Below, piece by piece: positions 44,518 to 53,014 of a DNA stretch of 64,000 nt (its first letter is position 1; each line of letters begins with the position of its first letter). The DNA is taken from positions 62,001 to 126,000 of the forward strand of contig NZ_JABBKX010000012.1 in the NCBI RefSeq assembly GCF_012927745.1. Direction: 5' to 3'. A program made the position numbers and the translations under genes. The stretch comes from Neoroseomonas marina. GTDB lineage: Bacteria; Pseudomonadota; Alphaproteobacteria; Acetobacterales; Acetobacteraceae. The notes below the pieces were generated by a model. It was not told the origin of the DNA. It searched no databases and saw only the letters and a program-made list of their open reading frames with translations.

Positions 44518-45984
44518 CTAGCACACGGAATGGCGTTCCATGCCAAGTGCTACAAGTGCGGCCGTGCAGGCGGCCTCATCGGCGGGGATGCGATGCCAGG
44601 CGATGGGGCCGGGATCGACGGCGGCGGCGCGCAGCAGGACCGCCTCGTTGGCATCGGAGGCATCGCCGCGCCGCGCCGCGAGGCGCGCGCGCAGCACGTC
44701 GAGCGGCGCCTCGAGCCACAGGCCGTCGAAGGGCACGCCCGCGTCGCGCGCAGCCGCTTCGGCGGCGTCGCGCTGCGCCAGGTCGAGGAAGACGGCATCG
44801 GCGATCACCGCCTGGCCACCCGCGAGCGCGGCGCGCGCCATGGCAAAGACCTCGGCATGGACGGCGCGGCTCACCTCCTTGGCATAGGCTTCCGAGGGGA
44901 GACGTTGTTCGGGGGTGAGGCCGAAGCGACGCTTGCGGACCTCATCCGTGCGCAGCACCAGGGCGCCGGGACACCGCCCGAGCAGCGGCGCGATGGCGCG
45001 GGCGAGCGTGGATTTCCCGGTCCCCTGGAGCCCGCCCACCGCCACCATGCGCGTCGGCGCGGGCACGAGATGCCGTTCCGCCGCCGCAAGCAGTGCGTGC
45101 CAGTCGCGCCCGCGCGCCGCTTCGACATGGGCGCGGATCATGGCCCGCATCGACAGCCAGAAGGGCAGGCCGGCGACGATGCCGGCATCGCCGGTGCGCG
45201 CGACGTAACGGTTCAGCACCCGGTTCGCCGCCGCGCGGCCATGCCGCAGGTCGAGGTCCATCAGCAGGAAGGCCAGGTCGTAGCCGACGTCGATTCGCGC
45301 CAGCGTCTCGTCGAATTCCAGCGCGTCGAACAGCGTGGGCCGACCGTTCCACAGGCAGAGATTCCCGAGGTGGAGGTCGCCATGGCAGCGGCGTGTGAAG
45401 CCTGCGCCCGAACGCGCCGCGAGACCCGGCGCGATGCGCGCGAGCTCGGCGCGCGCGGCGGCAGCCCAGGCATCGACGCGCGGCGCATCGAGGCCCGCGC
45501 GGCGCGCCGAGGGCACGTTGCCCTCGAGGATCGCGCCCATCGTGCCCGGCGCGTCGACCGGGGTCCGTTCGGCGGCGCCATGCATCGCCGCGACCGCGTC
45601 GGCCATCGCATCGAGCAGCCCCGGCGTCGGCGTGACCCGGTCGAGGAAGTCCCCGGCGGGAATCGGGGCCATGCGCAGCACCCATTCCACCACCGGACCG
45701 TCCCCGCCGTCCTGCAACGCACCATCCGGGCCGCGGGTGAGGGGGATCACATCGCGATAGATGCCCGGGGCGTGGGGCCGGTTGAGGTCCAGTTCGCGCC
45801 GGCAGAAGCGCGCCCGGTCCTCGAGCCGGGTGAAGTCGAGGAAGCCGAGCGCGACCGCCTTCTTCATCTTCCAGGCGGTGTCGCGGCCGACATAGACGGC
45901 CGAGATGTGCGTCTCGACCGGCGCGGCACCGGAGAGGCGGGCGAGGAATTCCGCCGCCTCGGCCTGCGCCGCGGGGATGGTCAC
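44518..45984 (-). CDS. Fusion of APH-like kinase and P-loop AAA domain
   Basis: 488-residue protein with an aminoglycoside-phosphotransferase-like domain (about 20-300) carrying HGDLHLGN at 201-208. A P-loop ATPase/gluconate-kinase-like domain (about 310-488) follows, with the Walker [11 protein letters not shown] at 317-326. Such two-domain proteins are widespread in proteobacteria but of unknown substrate. The GTG at 45984 overlaps the pdxH stop by four bases (GTGA), so the two are translationally coupled. A small-molecule kinase role is inferred, but resistance to aminoglycosides should not be assumed. Confidence 0.85.
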   Translation of the reverse strand: MTIPAAQAEAAEFLARLSGAAPVETHISAVYVGRDTAWKMKKAVALGFLDFTRLEDRARFCRRELDLNRPHAPGIYRDVIPLTRGPDGALQDGGDGPVVEWVLRMAPIPAGDFLDRVTPTPGLLDAMADAVAAMHGAAERTPVDAPGTMGAILEGNVPSARRAGLDAPRVDAWAAAARAELARIAPGLAARSGAGFTRRCHGDLHLGNLCLWNGRPTLFDALEFDETLARIDVGYDLAFLLMDLDLRHGRAAANRVLNRYVARTGDAGIVAGLPFWLSMRAMIRAHVEAARGRDWHALLAAAERHLVPAPTRMVAVGGLQGTGKSTLARAIAPLLGRCPGALVLRTDEVRKRRFGLTPEQRLPSEAYAKEVSRAVHAEVFAMARAALAGGQAVIADAVFLDLAQRDAAEAAARDAGVPFDGLWLEAPLDVLRARLAARRGDASDANEAVLLRAAAVDPGPIAWHRIPADEAACTAALVALGMERHSVC

Positions 45985-46574
45985 GGGTAGAGCGTCTCGA
46001 TCCGCCAGCCTGTGCCCTCGCGATGGAAGACGCGGCGTTCGTGCAGTCGGAAGGGCATGTCGCGCCACAGCTCGATCCGCCGCGGCAACACGCGGAAGCC
46101 GGACCAGTGGGGCGGGCGCGGGATCTCGCCCACCGCATATTTCAGCCCGTACTCGGCGACGGCCTTTTCCAGGGCGAAGCGGGATTCCAGCGGACGCGAC
46201 TGCTTCGACGCCCAGGCGCCGAGGCGCGAGGTCCGTGCGCGGGAGGCGTAATAGGCGTCTGCCTCCGCGTCGGTCACGCGCTCGACCGCGCCCTCGACGC
46301 GGACGGACCGGGCGAGGGTCTTCCAGTGGAAGCACAGGGCGGCATTGGGGTTGGCCGCGAGTTCGGCGCCCTTGCGGCTTTCGAGGTTGGTGTAGAAGAC
46401 GAAGCCCCGCGCATCGACGCCCTTGAGCAGGACCATCCGTGCCGACGGAACGCCGTCCGGCGTCGCGGTGGCCAGGCAGACGGCGTTGGCGTCGTTCGGT
46501 TCGGTCTTCGCCGCCTCGGCCATCCAGGCCTCGAAGATGGCGATCGGATCCTCGGTGGTGGGGGTGCCGTCCAT
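45981..46574 (-). CDS. pdxH: Pyridoxamine 5'-phosphate oxidase
   Basis: 197-residue FMN enzyme that makes pyridoxal 5'-phosphate. Characteristic segments are [44 protein letters not shown], and the C-terminal [14 protein letters not shown]...RLHERRVF. The frame is open to 46661; GAGGAG eight bases upstream selects the ATG at 46574. It is divergent from fabI and upstream of a coupled kinase-like gene. Confidence 0.95.
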   Translation of the reverse strand: MDGTPTTEDPIAIFEAWMAEAAKTEPNDANAVCLATATPDGVPSARMVLLKGVDARGFVFYTNLESRKGAELAANPNAALCFHWKTLARSVRVEGAVERVTDAEADAYYASRARTSRLGAWASKQSRPLESRFALEKAVAEYGLKYAVGEIPRPPHWSGFRVLPRRIELWRDMPFRLHERRVFHREGTGWRIETLYP

Positions 46575-46705
46575 GCGCTGTACTCCTCGTGCCGCCTGTA
46601 TCGGGGCGGGGGGCGGGGGCGACAAGGGGGCCGGAACCTCTTGCCCGGCGGACCCCGCCATGGCACCACCCCAGCCCTGCCAGTCAAAAACGGGTCCTGC
46701 CAGTG

Positions 46706-47548
46706 ATGAACGACTCTGCGCCTGAGCCCCGGATCGCCTCCGGAAACCTGATGCAGGGCAAGCGCGGGGTGATCATGGGCGTGGCCAACGACCGGTCGAT
46801 CGCCTGGGGCATCGCGCAGGCCGTGGCCGCCCAGGGCGGCGAGATCGCCTTCACCTATCAAGGCGAGGCGCTGGAGAAGCGCGTCCGGCCGCTGGCCGAG
46901 AGCGTGGGGTCGCGCCTGGTGCTGCCTTGCGACGTCGCCGACGACGCCAGCATGGACGAGGCCTTCGCGGCCATCGGCAAGGCGTGGGGCAAGATCGACT
47001 TCCTGGTCCATGCCATCGGCTATGCCGACAAGCAGTTCCTGCGCGGGCGCTACCTCGACACGCCGCGGGCGGCCTTCCTGCAGGCGATGGACATCTCCTG
47101 CTTCTCCTTCGTCGCGGTCGGCCAGCGGGCGGCGGCGCTGATGGAGGGCGGCGGGTCGCTTCTCACGCTGTCCTACCTCGGCGCAGAGCGCGTCACGCCC
47201 CACTACAACGTCATGGGCGTGGCCAAGGCGGCGCTCGAGGCCTCGGTGCGCTACATGGCGACCGACCTCGGCGAGCGGGGGATCCGGGTGAACGCGATCT
47301 CGGCCGGGCCGATCAAGACCCTGGCGGCGAGCGGCATCGGCGACTTCCGCTACATCCTGAAGTGGAACCAGTACAATTCGCCGCTGCGCCGGAACGTGAC
47401 GATCGAGGAAGTGGGCGGCTCGGGCCTCTATCTGCTGTCGGACCTTGCCCAGGGCGTGACCGGCGAGATCCACCACGTCGATTCCGGTTACCACATCGTC
47501 GGGATGAAGAATCCGGACGCCCCGGACATCACCGTCGAGAAGGGCTGA
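46706..47548 (+). CDS. fabI: Enoyl-[acyl-carrier-protein] reductase (NADH), FabI
   Basis: 280-residue short-chain dehydrogenase that completes each fatty-acid elongation cycle. The NAD-binding start is [19 protein letters not shown]. The FabI-type catalytic Tyr-x6-Lys is in [12 protein letters not shown], preceded by [24 protein letters not shown] is the substrate-binding loop. Start ATG at 46706; a second ATG at residue 16 is possible. It lies upstream of aroC on the same strand, with a small secreted protein gene between. Confidence 0.95.
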   Translation: MNDSAPEPRIASGNLMQGKRGVIMGVANDRSIAWGIAQAVAAQGGEIAFTYQGEALEKRVRPLAESVGSRLVLPCDVADDASMDEAFAAIGKAWGKIDFLVHAIGYADKQFLRGRYLDTPRAAFLQAMDISCFSFVAVGQRAAALMEGGGSLLTLSYLGAERVTPHYNVMGVAKAALEASVRYMATDLGERGIRVNAISAGPIKTLAASGIGDFRYILKWNQYNSPLRRNVTIEEVGGSGLYLLSDLAQGVTGEIHHVDSGYHIVGMKNPDAPDITVEKG

Positions 47549-47601
47549 GGCCCCTGCGCGGCCATTGAGCCGCGGCCCCGTACAGGCTAACCCAACGGGC
47601 G

Positions 47602-47997
47602 ATGAGACCCCCGTCCTGCCGCGCCTTGCTGCGCCTTGCCGTCCTGGCCGCCCTGCCGGCGGCCGGTGCTGTCCTGCCGGCCCGGGCGCAGTTGCCCGAC
47701 GAGGGACGCTGCTGGGTCGCCATCCGCGTCACCGGCCCGGAAAGCCAGCGCGTCAGCGAGGAGGAGGCGCATTCCCGCCTGCGCCTGCGCTGCCGCGCGG
47801 GGGACGCGATGGTGTTCCTCAGCGATGCCGGCCAGCCGCTCGGGGCCGTCGCCGCGCGGTATTGCGACCTGACCAGGTCCATGGTCATCGAGCGGACCTC
47901 CGAGGAAAGCATCGACGGGGCCGGCAACCAGGAAATCCGGGTGCCGGTCAGCATGTTGACTTGCGTCTATCGCGGCGCGCCGCGCCCCGACCGCTGA
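47602..47997 (+). CDS. Small secreted hypothetical protein
   Basis: 131 residues with a signal peptide (about 1-29, ending AVLPARAQ) and four Cys in the mature part (CWVAIRV, LRCRAG, YCDL, TCVY), which could form two disulphides in the periplasm. I do not recognise the family. It lies 53 bases after fabI and 71 before aroC on the same strand, so it may be co-transcribed. The reading frame has normal codon use for this genome, supporting a real gene, though no ribosome site is strong. Confidence 0.65.
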   Translation: MRPPSCRALLRLAVLAALPAAGAVLPARAQLPDEGRCWVAIRVTGPESQRVSEEEAHSRLRLRCRAGDAMVFLSDAGQPLGAVAARYCDLTRSMVIERTSEESIDGAGNQEIRVPVSMLTCVYRGAPRPDR

Positions 47998-48068
47998 CGG
48001 CGATGGAAGGAGCCTTCCGCGAGGCTTCCGTTGCCGCTCCGATTCACCCTGCCGATTGTTGACCGCCC

Positions 48069-49175
48069 ATGTCCCACAATTCCTTCGGCCACCTGTTCCG
48101 CGTCACCACCTGGGGCGAATCCCACGGGCCGGCCATCGGCTGCGTGGTGGACGGCGTGCCGCCGCGCATCGCGCTGAGCGAGGGTGACATCCAGCCCTGG
48201 CTCGACAAGCGTCGGCCGGGGCAGTCGAAGTTCGTGACGCAGCGGCAGGAACCGGACCAGGTCCGCATCCTGTCGGGTGTCTTCGAGGGGCTGACCACCG
48301 GCACGCCCATCGCCCTGCACATCGAGAACACCGACCAGCGATCCAAGGATTACTCGGAGATCGCCGAGCGGTTCCGGCCGGGGCATGCGGACGTCACCTA
48401 CGAACTGAAGTACGGCATCCGCGACTATCGCGGCGGCGGCCGGTCCAGCGCACGCGAGACGGCGATGCGGGTCGCCGCCGGCGCGGTGGCGCGCAAGGTG
48501 CTGGGGCCCGATGTGCGCATCCGCGGCGCGCTGGTGTCGATCGGCGGGGACTGGGTCGATCCTGCCGCCTGGGACTGGGCGGCGGTGGAGGAGAACGCCT
48601 TTTTCTGTCCCGACCGTGCGGCCGCCGCGCGCTGGGAGGAAAGGCTGCTGGAACTCCGCAAGGCGGGGGATTCGGTTGGCGCGGTGATCGAGGTGGTGGC
48701 CGACGGCGTCCCGCCGGGGCTTGGCGCGCCGATCTACGGCAAGCTGGATTCCGACCTGGCGGCGGGGCTGATGTCGATCAACGCGGTGAAGGGGGTCGAG
48801 ATCGGCGATGGCTTCGGTGCCGCGGCACTGACCGGGTCGGCCAATGCCGACGAGATGCGGATGAACCCGGACGGCACGGTGGCGTACCAGTCGAACCACG
48901 CCGGCGGGATCCTGGGCGGCATCAGCACCGGCCAGCCGATCGTCGCGCGCTTCGCGGTGAAGCCGACGAGCTCGATCCTGACGCCGCGCGCCGCGGTGGA
49001 TCGCCAGGGGCGGGAGGTCGAGGTGCAGACCAAGGGCCGCCATGACCCCTGCGTCGGTATCCGCGCGGTGCCGGTGGGCGAGGCGATGCTGGCGATCGTT
49101 CTGGCGGACCACCTGCTGCGGCATCGGGCGCAGAACCCGGATGCGCCGAGCATCGCGCGGCTGCCGCGCAACTGA
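48069..49175 (+). CDS. aroC: Chorismate synthase
   Basis: 368-residue FMN-dependent enzyme for the last shikimate-pathway step. All three signatures are visible: [16 protein letters not shown] near the start, [22 protein letters not shown] in the middle and [24 protein letters not shown] near the C-terminus. Start ATG at 48069. It is convergent with the nano-RNase gene; the 263-base gap between them holds a tandem repeat and a hairpin. Confidence 0.97.
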   Translation: MSHNSFGHLFRVTTWGESHGPAIGCVVDGVPPRIALSEGDIQPWLDKRRPGQSKFVTQRQEPDQVRILSGVFEGLTTGTPIALHIENTDQRSKDYSEIAERFRPGHADVTYELKYGIRDYRGGGRSSARETAMRVAAGAVARKVLGPDVRIRGALVSIGGDWVDPAAWDWAAVEENAFFCPDRAAAARWEERLLELRKAGDSVGAVIEVVADGVPPGLGAPIYGKLDSDLAAGLMSINAVKGVEIGDGFGAAALTGSANADEMRMNPDGTVAYQSNHAGGILGGISTGQPIVARFAVKPTSSILTPRAAVDRQGREVEVQTKGRHDPCVGIRAVPVGEAMLAIVLADHLLRHRAQNPDAPSIARLPRN

Positions 49176-49205
49176 AGCGGCGCCACAGGCGCAGAGAAGA
49201 CGCGA

Positions 49206-49410
49206 CCCGAAGGGTCGAGCGCCCGAATGGGCGCCGCGGCGAGTGCCGCGAAGCCAAGCCGCGCGGATGCGCGGCGCCCGGCGTCTGAGGGGCGTGACAG
49301 CGTCACGCACGAACGAACGCGGCCCGAAGGGTCGAGGCCCGAATGGGCGCCGCGGCGAGTGCCGCGAAGCCAAGCCGCGCGGATGCGCGGCGCCCGGCGT
49401 CTGAGGGGCG
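49206..49410. repeat. Tandem 117-base palindromic repeat, two copies
   Basis: Two near-identical copies of about 88 bases (49206-49294 and 49323-49410) are spaced by 28 bases. They differ by one base near the left end. Each contains the inverted repeat GGGCGCCGCG ... CGCGGCGCCC and an inner CCGCG-N6-CGCGG, so each can fold into a long hairpin. Copy 1 begins with the small dyad CGACCC-GAA-GGGTCG. It lies between convergent aroC and nrnC, typical of REP-like elements. Confidence 0.75.
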
Positions 49411-49430
49411 CGACGGCCCTGCCGTCGCGC
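49408..49430. terminator. Hairpin between convergent aroC and nrnC
   Basis: Perfect 10-bp stem GCGCGACGGC / GCCGTCGCGC around a three-base loop, eight bases after the nrnC stop on the minus strand. No T-run on either side, so it may be a bidirectional or Rho-assisted end signal. Confidence 0.45.
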
Positions 49431-49438
49431 GCACCAGA

Positions 49439-50095
49439 TCAGTGGCTCAGGATGTCCGGGTCCTCGTAGCCCAGCAGGTCGAGCTTCCCTCGCGTGGGCA
49501 GGAAGCGGAAGCAGCCCTCGGCGATATCGAGGCGCCCCTCGCGCTTCAAAAGTCCCTCGAGCTTCGCCCAGAGCGCATGCAGATGCAGCACGTCCGATGC
49601 GGCGTAGGCGAGCTGCTCGGGCGACAATTCCGGCGCGCCCCAGTCGGAGGATTGCTGCTGCTTCGACAGGTCGACGCCGAGCAATTCCTTGCAGAGATCC
49701 TTCAACCCATGCCGATCGGTGAAGGTGCGCACCAGCTTGGCGGCGACCTTGGTGCAGACCACCGGCGCCGTGGTGACGCCGAGGTACCGGTACAGCACCG
49801 CGACGTCGAAGCGCGCGAAGTGGAACAGCTTCGTCACCGCCGGATCGGCCAGCATGCGCCTGAGGTTCGGCGCGCCGTAGCCCTGGCCGCCGAGGCTCTC
49901 GGGGATGAGCTGCACGAGATGCGCCGTGCCGTCGCCGGAGGAGAGCTGCACCAGGCAGAGCCGGTCGCGATGGGGGTTGAGGCCCATCGTCTCGGTGTCG
50001 ATGGCGACGACGCGGCCGAGGTCGAGCCCATCCGGCAGGTCGTTGCGGTGCAACCGGATGGTCACGCCGGCATGGGTGAAAAGGGTGGTGCCCAC
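49439..50095 (-). CDS. nrnC: Nano-RNase C (short RNase D-family 3'-5' exonuclease)
   Basis: 218-residue DEDDy exonuclease. The catalytic blocks are AIDTETMGL (Asp, Glu), HFARFDVAVL (Asp) and YAASDVLHLH (Tyr, Asp). It lacks the HRDC domains of RNase D. The stretches TDRHGLKDLCKELLGVDLSKQQQSSDW and FLPTRGKLDLLGYEDPDIL match NrnC of Bartonella and Caulobacter, which degrades 2-5-nt RNAs and is the alphaproteobacterial substitute for Orn. Often mislabelled as rnd. Start ATG at 50095. Confidence 0.9.
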   Translation of the reverse strand: MGTTLFTHAGVTIRLHRNDLPDGLDLGRVVAIDTETMGLNPHRDRLCLVQLSSGDGTAHLVQLIPESLGGQGYGAPNLRRMLADPAVTKLFHFARFDVAVLYRYLGVTTAPVVCTKVAAKLVRTFTDRHGLKDLCKELLGVDLSKQQQSSDWGAPELSPEQLAYAASDVLHLHALWAKLEGLLKREGRLDIAEGCFRFLPTRGKLDLLGYEDPDILSH

Positions 50096-50182
50096 GATCG
50101 CGCCGAACCTCTCAGACAGGGGCCGCGCCGCCCCGCCCCGGTCCCGGGGGAGGCTGGCTTGCGCCTACTGTCTCTCGGGGAG

Positions 50183-50269
50183 TGGTGCCCAGGAAAGGAC
50201 TCGAACCTTCACAGCCTTGCGGCCACAGGTACCTGAAACCTGCGCGTCTACCAATTCCGCCACCTGGGC
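50183..50269 (-). tRNA. tRNA-Leu (anticodon CAG)
   Basis: The minus strand shows a complete class II tRNA of 87 nt including encoded CCA. The acceptor is GCCCAGG / CCTGGGC. A D-loop is followed by the anticodon stem CAGGT / ACCTG with loop TTCAGGT (anticodon CAG). A variable arm and the T arm with GGTTCGAGTCC come next. It reads leucine CUG codons. It lies between nrnC and the NDUFA9-like gene. Confidence 0.95.
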
Positions 50270-50400
50270 AAGGGGGTCGGCGCCTTGCGGCGAGGGCGGC
50301 GATTTACGCGGGGGCGGAGAGGCCGTCAAGCCATGCCCGCACTTTCATGCAGCGTGACGCGTGCCATATCGTCGGAACAAGGAAATCAGGGGTGCTGGCG

Positions 50401-51351
50401 ATGGCGGGACGTCGTGTCGCGACGGTCTTCGGTGGTGCGGGATTCATCGGGCGGCACGTCGTGCAGCGATTCGCGCGCGCCGGCTTCATCGTGCGGGTCG
50501 CAGGGCGCGACACGGAGAAGGCGGCGCGACTGCGCACGCTCGGCGATGTCGGCCAGGTGGTGCCGGTGTCGGCCTCGGTGACGGACGAGGCCTCGGCCGC
50601 CCGCGCCGTCGTCGGCGCCGAGGTGGTCGTGAACCTGGTCGGCATCCTGTTCGAGAAGAAGCCTGGCGACTTCACGCGCATCCAGGCCGAGGGCGCGGGG
50701 CGCGTCGCGCGCCTTGCCGCGGCAGCGGGGGCGTCGCGGCTGGTGCATGTCTCGGCGATCGGCGCGGATGCCGGCAGCGAGAGCCTCTATGCCCGCAGCA
50801 AGGCGGAAGGGGAGGACGCGGTGCGCGCTGCCTTCCCGGCGGCGACGATCCTGCGGCCCTCGGTGGTGTTCGGGCCCGAGGACCAGTTCTTCAATCGCTT
50901 CGCGGCACTCGCCGCAATGCTGCCGGTGATGCCGGTGGTCGCCGGCGAGACCCGCTTCCAGCCGGTCTATGTCGGCGACGTCGCCGATGCCGTCTTCGCC
51001 GCAGCGACGCGCGCCGACACGATGGGCAGGACCTACGAACTGGGCGGCCCGCGGGCGATGAGCATGCGGGACGTGCTGCGTTTCGTGTGCGAGCACGCGC
51101 ATCGGGACCGCTTCATGGTCGACCTGCCGCACGGTTTCGTCGCGCTGCAGGCACGGCTGGGCGAGATGCTGCCGACGCCGCCCCTGACGCGGGACCAGCT
51201 GATCCTGCTCGGCCGGGACAATCTGGTGGGGGAGGGGGCGCTGGGCCTGGCGGACCTTGGCATCGAGGCGAAGGCGGCGGAGGCGATCGCGCCTGCTTAT
51301 CTGGCACGATACCGGCCAGGAGGCCAGCGACAACAAGGACTTGCAGGATAA
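50401..51351 (+). CDS. NDUFA9-like NAD(P)-binding epimerase/reductase family protein
   Basis: 316-residue atypical SDR of the complex I NDUFA9 family. The Rossmann motif VATVFGGAGFIGRHVVQRF is at the start, followed by VVNLVGILFEKKPGDFTRIQAEG, VHVSAIGADAGSESLYARSKAEGED and PSVVFGPEDQFFNRFA. Mitochondrial NDUFA9 derives from this alphaproteobacterial family, but no nuo operon is in the window. ATG at 50401; a GTG at 50392 in the same frame is a rival start. AGGGG lies upstream of both. Confidence 0.87.
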   Translation: MAGRRVATVFGGAGFIGRHVVQRFARAGFIVRVAGRDTEKAARLRTLGDVGQVVPVSASVTDEASAARAVVGAEVVVNLVGILFEKKPGDFTRIQAEGAGRVARLAAAAGASRLVHVSAIGADAGSESLYARSKAEGEDAVRAAFPAATILRPSVVFGPEDQFFNRFAALAAMLPVMPVVAGETRFQPVYVGDVADAVFAAATRADTMGRTYELGGPRAMSMRDVLRFVCEHAHRDRFMVDLPHGFVALQARLGEMLPTPPLTRDQLILLGRDNLVGEGALGLADLGIEAKAAEAIAPAYLARYRPGGQRQQGLAG

Positions 51352-51569
51352 AATAACCGAATCGGACATAAATACCGATGCCCCCATGCCGAAACCCAGG
51401 TCGGGACGGAGGTGGATCAGAAAATAGGGCAAAAAAACTGACCTATTGGTGCAGAAAGGACTCGCGCTGCCGAATTTGTTGCCTTATCTGACCCTCCGCC
51501 CCTGATGCAGCGCAGCATCCTTCGTGCCTGCGCCCCGCCGGGGTCGACACAGTCCCGCGGGGGTTTCGC
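51352..51569. promoter_or_regulatory. AT-rich leader/promoter region of gltDB
   Basis: 218 bases without a gene and visibly richer in A/T than its surroundings (for example 51345-51375 and 51420-51450). It includes the inverted repeats ATCGG-N9-CCGAT (near 51361-51379) and AATAGG-N13-CCTATT (51423-51447). It must contain the gltD promoter. I could not pick confident -35/-10 or sigma-54 elements. Confidence 0.4.
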
Positions 51570-53009
51570 ATGGCCGAGAAGATGCTTCAGTTCGTCCGCC
51601 TGCAGCAGCGGCAGCCGGACAAGCGCGATGCGTCGGAACGCCGCGCCGACTGGGGCGAGGTCTATCAGGCCTTCGCCGCCGATGCCGCGTCCCAGCAGGC
51701 CTCGCGCTGCTCGCAATGCGGCGTGCCCTTCTGCCAGGTGCACTGCCCGCTCAACAACAACATCCCCGACTGGCTGAAGCTGACGGCGGAAGGCCGGCTC
51801 GAGGAGGCCTACGAGGTCGCCGCCGGCACCAACACCTTCCCCGAGATCTGCGGCCGCGTCTGCCCGCAGGACCGGCTCTGCGAGGGCAACTGCGTCATCG
51901 AGAAGGGCTTCGACAGCGTCACCATCGGCGCCGTCGAGAAGTACATCACCGACACGGCCTGGGAGAAAGGCTGGATCAAGCCGCCCATGCCGGTGCGCGA
52001 GCGCCAGCAATCCGTCGGCATCGTCGGCGCGGGCCCCGCTGGCATGGCCGCGGCCGAACGCCTGCGCACGATGGGCTACCAGGTCACGATCTACGACCGC
52101 CACGACCGCGCCGGCGGGCTGATGATCTACGGCATCCCGAACTTCAAGCTGGAGAAGGACATCGTCGTCCGCCGCTGGAAGCAGTACGTGATGGGCGGCA
52201 TCCAGTTCCGCCTGAACACCACGATCGGCCGGGACGTCACGCTGGGCGAACTGCGCCAGCGGCATGACGCGCTGCTGGTCGCGACGGGCGTCTATAAGGC
52301 GCGCGACATCGACAACGCCGGCGCAGGGCTGCCCGGCGTCGTCGCGGCGCTCGACTACCTGATCGCCTCGAACCGCAAGGGCCTCGGCGACGACGTGCCG
52401 GATTTCGAGAGCGGCGCGCTGAACGCCGAGGGCAAGCATGTCGTCGTGGTCGGCGGCGGCGACACCGCGATGGACTGCGTACGCACCGCGGTGCGCCAGG
52501 GCGCGGCCTCGGTCACTTGCCTCTATCGCCGCGACAAGGCGAACATGCCGGGCTCGATGCGCGAGGTGAAGAACGCCGAGGAAGAGGGCGTGCGCTTCGA
52601 ATGGCTCGCGGCCCCCGAGGCCTTCTTCGGTGAGGGCAAGGTCGAGGGCGTGCGCGCGCAGCGGATGCATCTCGGCCTGCCGGACGCGACCGGCCGCCAG
52701 CAGGTGGAACCGATCGCCGGGGCGCATTTCAACCTGCGCGCCGACCTGGTCATCAAGGCGCTCGGCTTCGACCCCGAGGACCTGCCCGCCGCCTTCGGCG
52801 AGCCCGAGCTCACGGTGACGCGCTGGGGCACGCTGAAGATCGACTACCGCACCATGATGACCGCGCTGCCCGGCGTGTTCGCCGCCGGCGACATCGTGCG
52901 CGGCGCCTCGCTCGTCGTCTGGGGCATCCGGGACGGGCGCGACGTCGCCGAGCAGATCCACCAGTTCATCCAGGCACGGGGCGCGGCCCCGGCCATGGCC
53001 GCGGAGTGA
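51570..53009 (+). CDS. gltD: Glutamate synthase (NADPH) small subunit
   Basis: 479-residue beta subunit that passes electrons from NADPH to the large subunit. The N-terminal [4Fe-4S] Cys series is CSQCGVPFCQVHCPL and CGRVCPQDRLCEGNC. Two Rossmann motifs are present, for FAD (VGIVGAGPAGMAAAERL) and NADPH (VVVVGGGDTAMDCVRTA). ATG at 51570 follows GCGGGGG. Its stop lies five bases before the gltB ATG, so the genes form a gltD-gltB operon, the reverse of the enteric order. Confidence 0.96.
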   Translation: MAEKMLQFVRLQQRQPDKRDASERRADWGEVYQAFAADAASQQASRCSQCGVPFCQVHCPLNNNIPDWLKLTAEGRLEEAYEVAAGTNTFPEICGRVCPQDRLCEGNCVIEKGFDSVTIGAVEKYITDTAWEKGWIKPPMPVRERQQSVGIVGAGPAGMAAAERLRTMGYQVTIYDRHDRAGGLMIYGIPNFKLEKDIVVRRWKQYVMGGIQFRLNTTIGRDVTLGELRQRHDALLVATGVYKARDIDNAGAGLPGVVAALDYLIASNRKGLGDDVPDFESGALNAEGKHVVVVGGGDTAMDCVRTAVRQGAASVTCLYRRDKANMPGSMREVKNAEEEGVRFEWLAAPEAFFGEGKVEGVRAQRMHLGLPDATGRQQVEPIAGAHFNLRADLVIKALGFDPEDLPAAFGEPELTVTRWGTLKIDYRTMMTALPGVFAAGDIVRGASLVVWGIRDGRDVAEQIHQFIQARGAAPAMAAE

Positions 53010-53014
53010 CCGCC

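Noticed and set aside
44467-44520. FNR box upstream of the Usp gene
   Set aside because: No TTGA-N6-TCAA dyad in this leader, unlike the CBS-BON gene.
44518-45984. Aminoglycoside resistance gene
   Set aside because: The APH-like fold and HGDLH are shared by many small-molecule kinases; fusion to a P-loop domain and linkage to pdxH point away from resistance.
51352-51569. Sigma-54 promoter for gltD
   Set aside because: No TGGC-N8-TGC(A/T) match with correct spacing; the nearest TGGTGC has no GC partner at the right distance.
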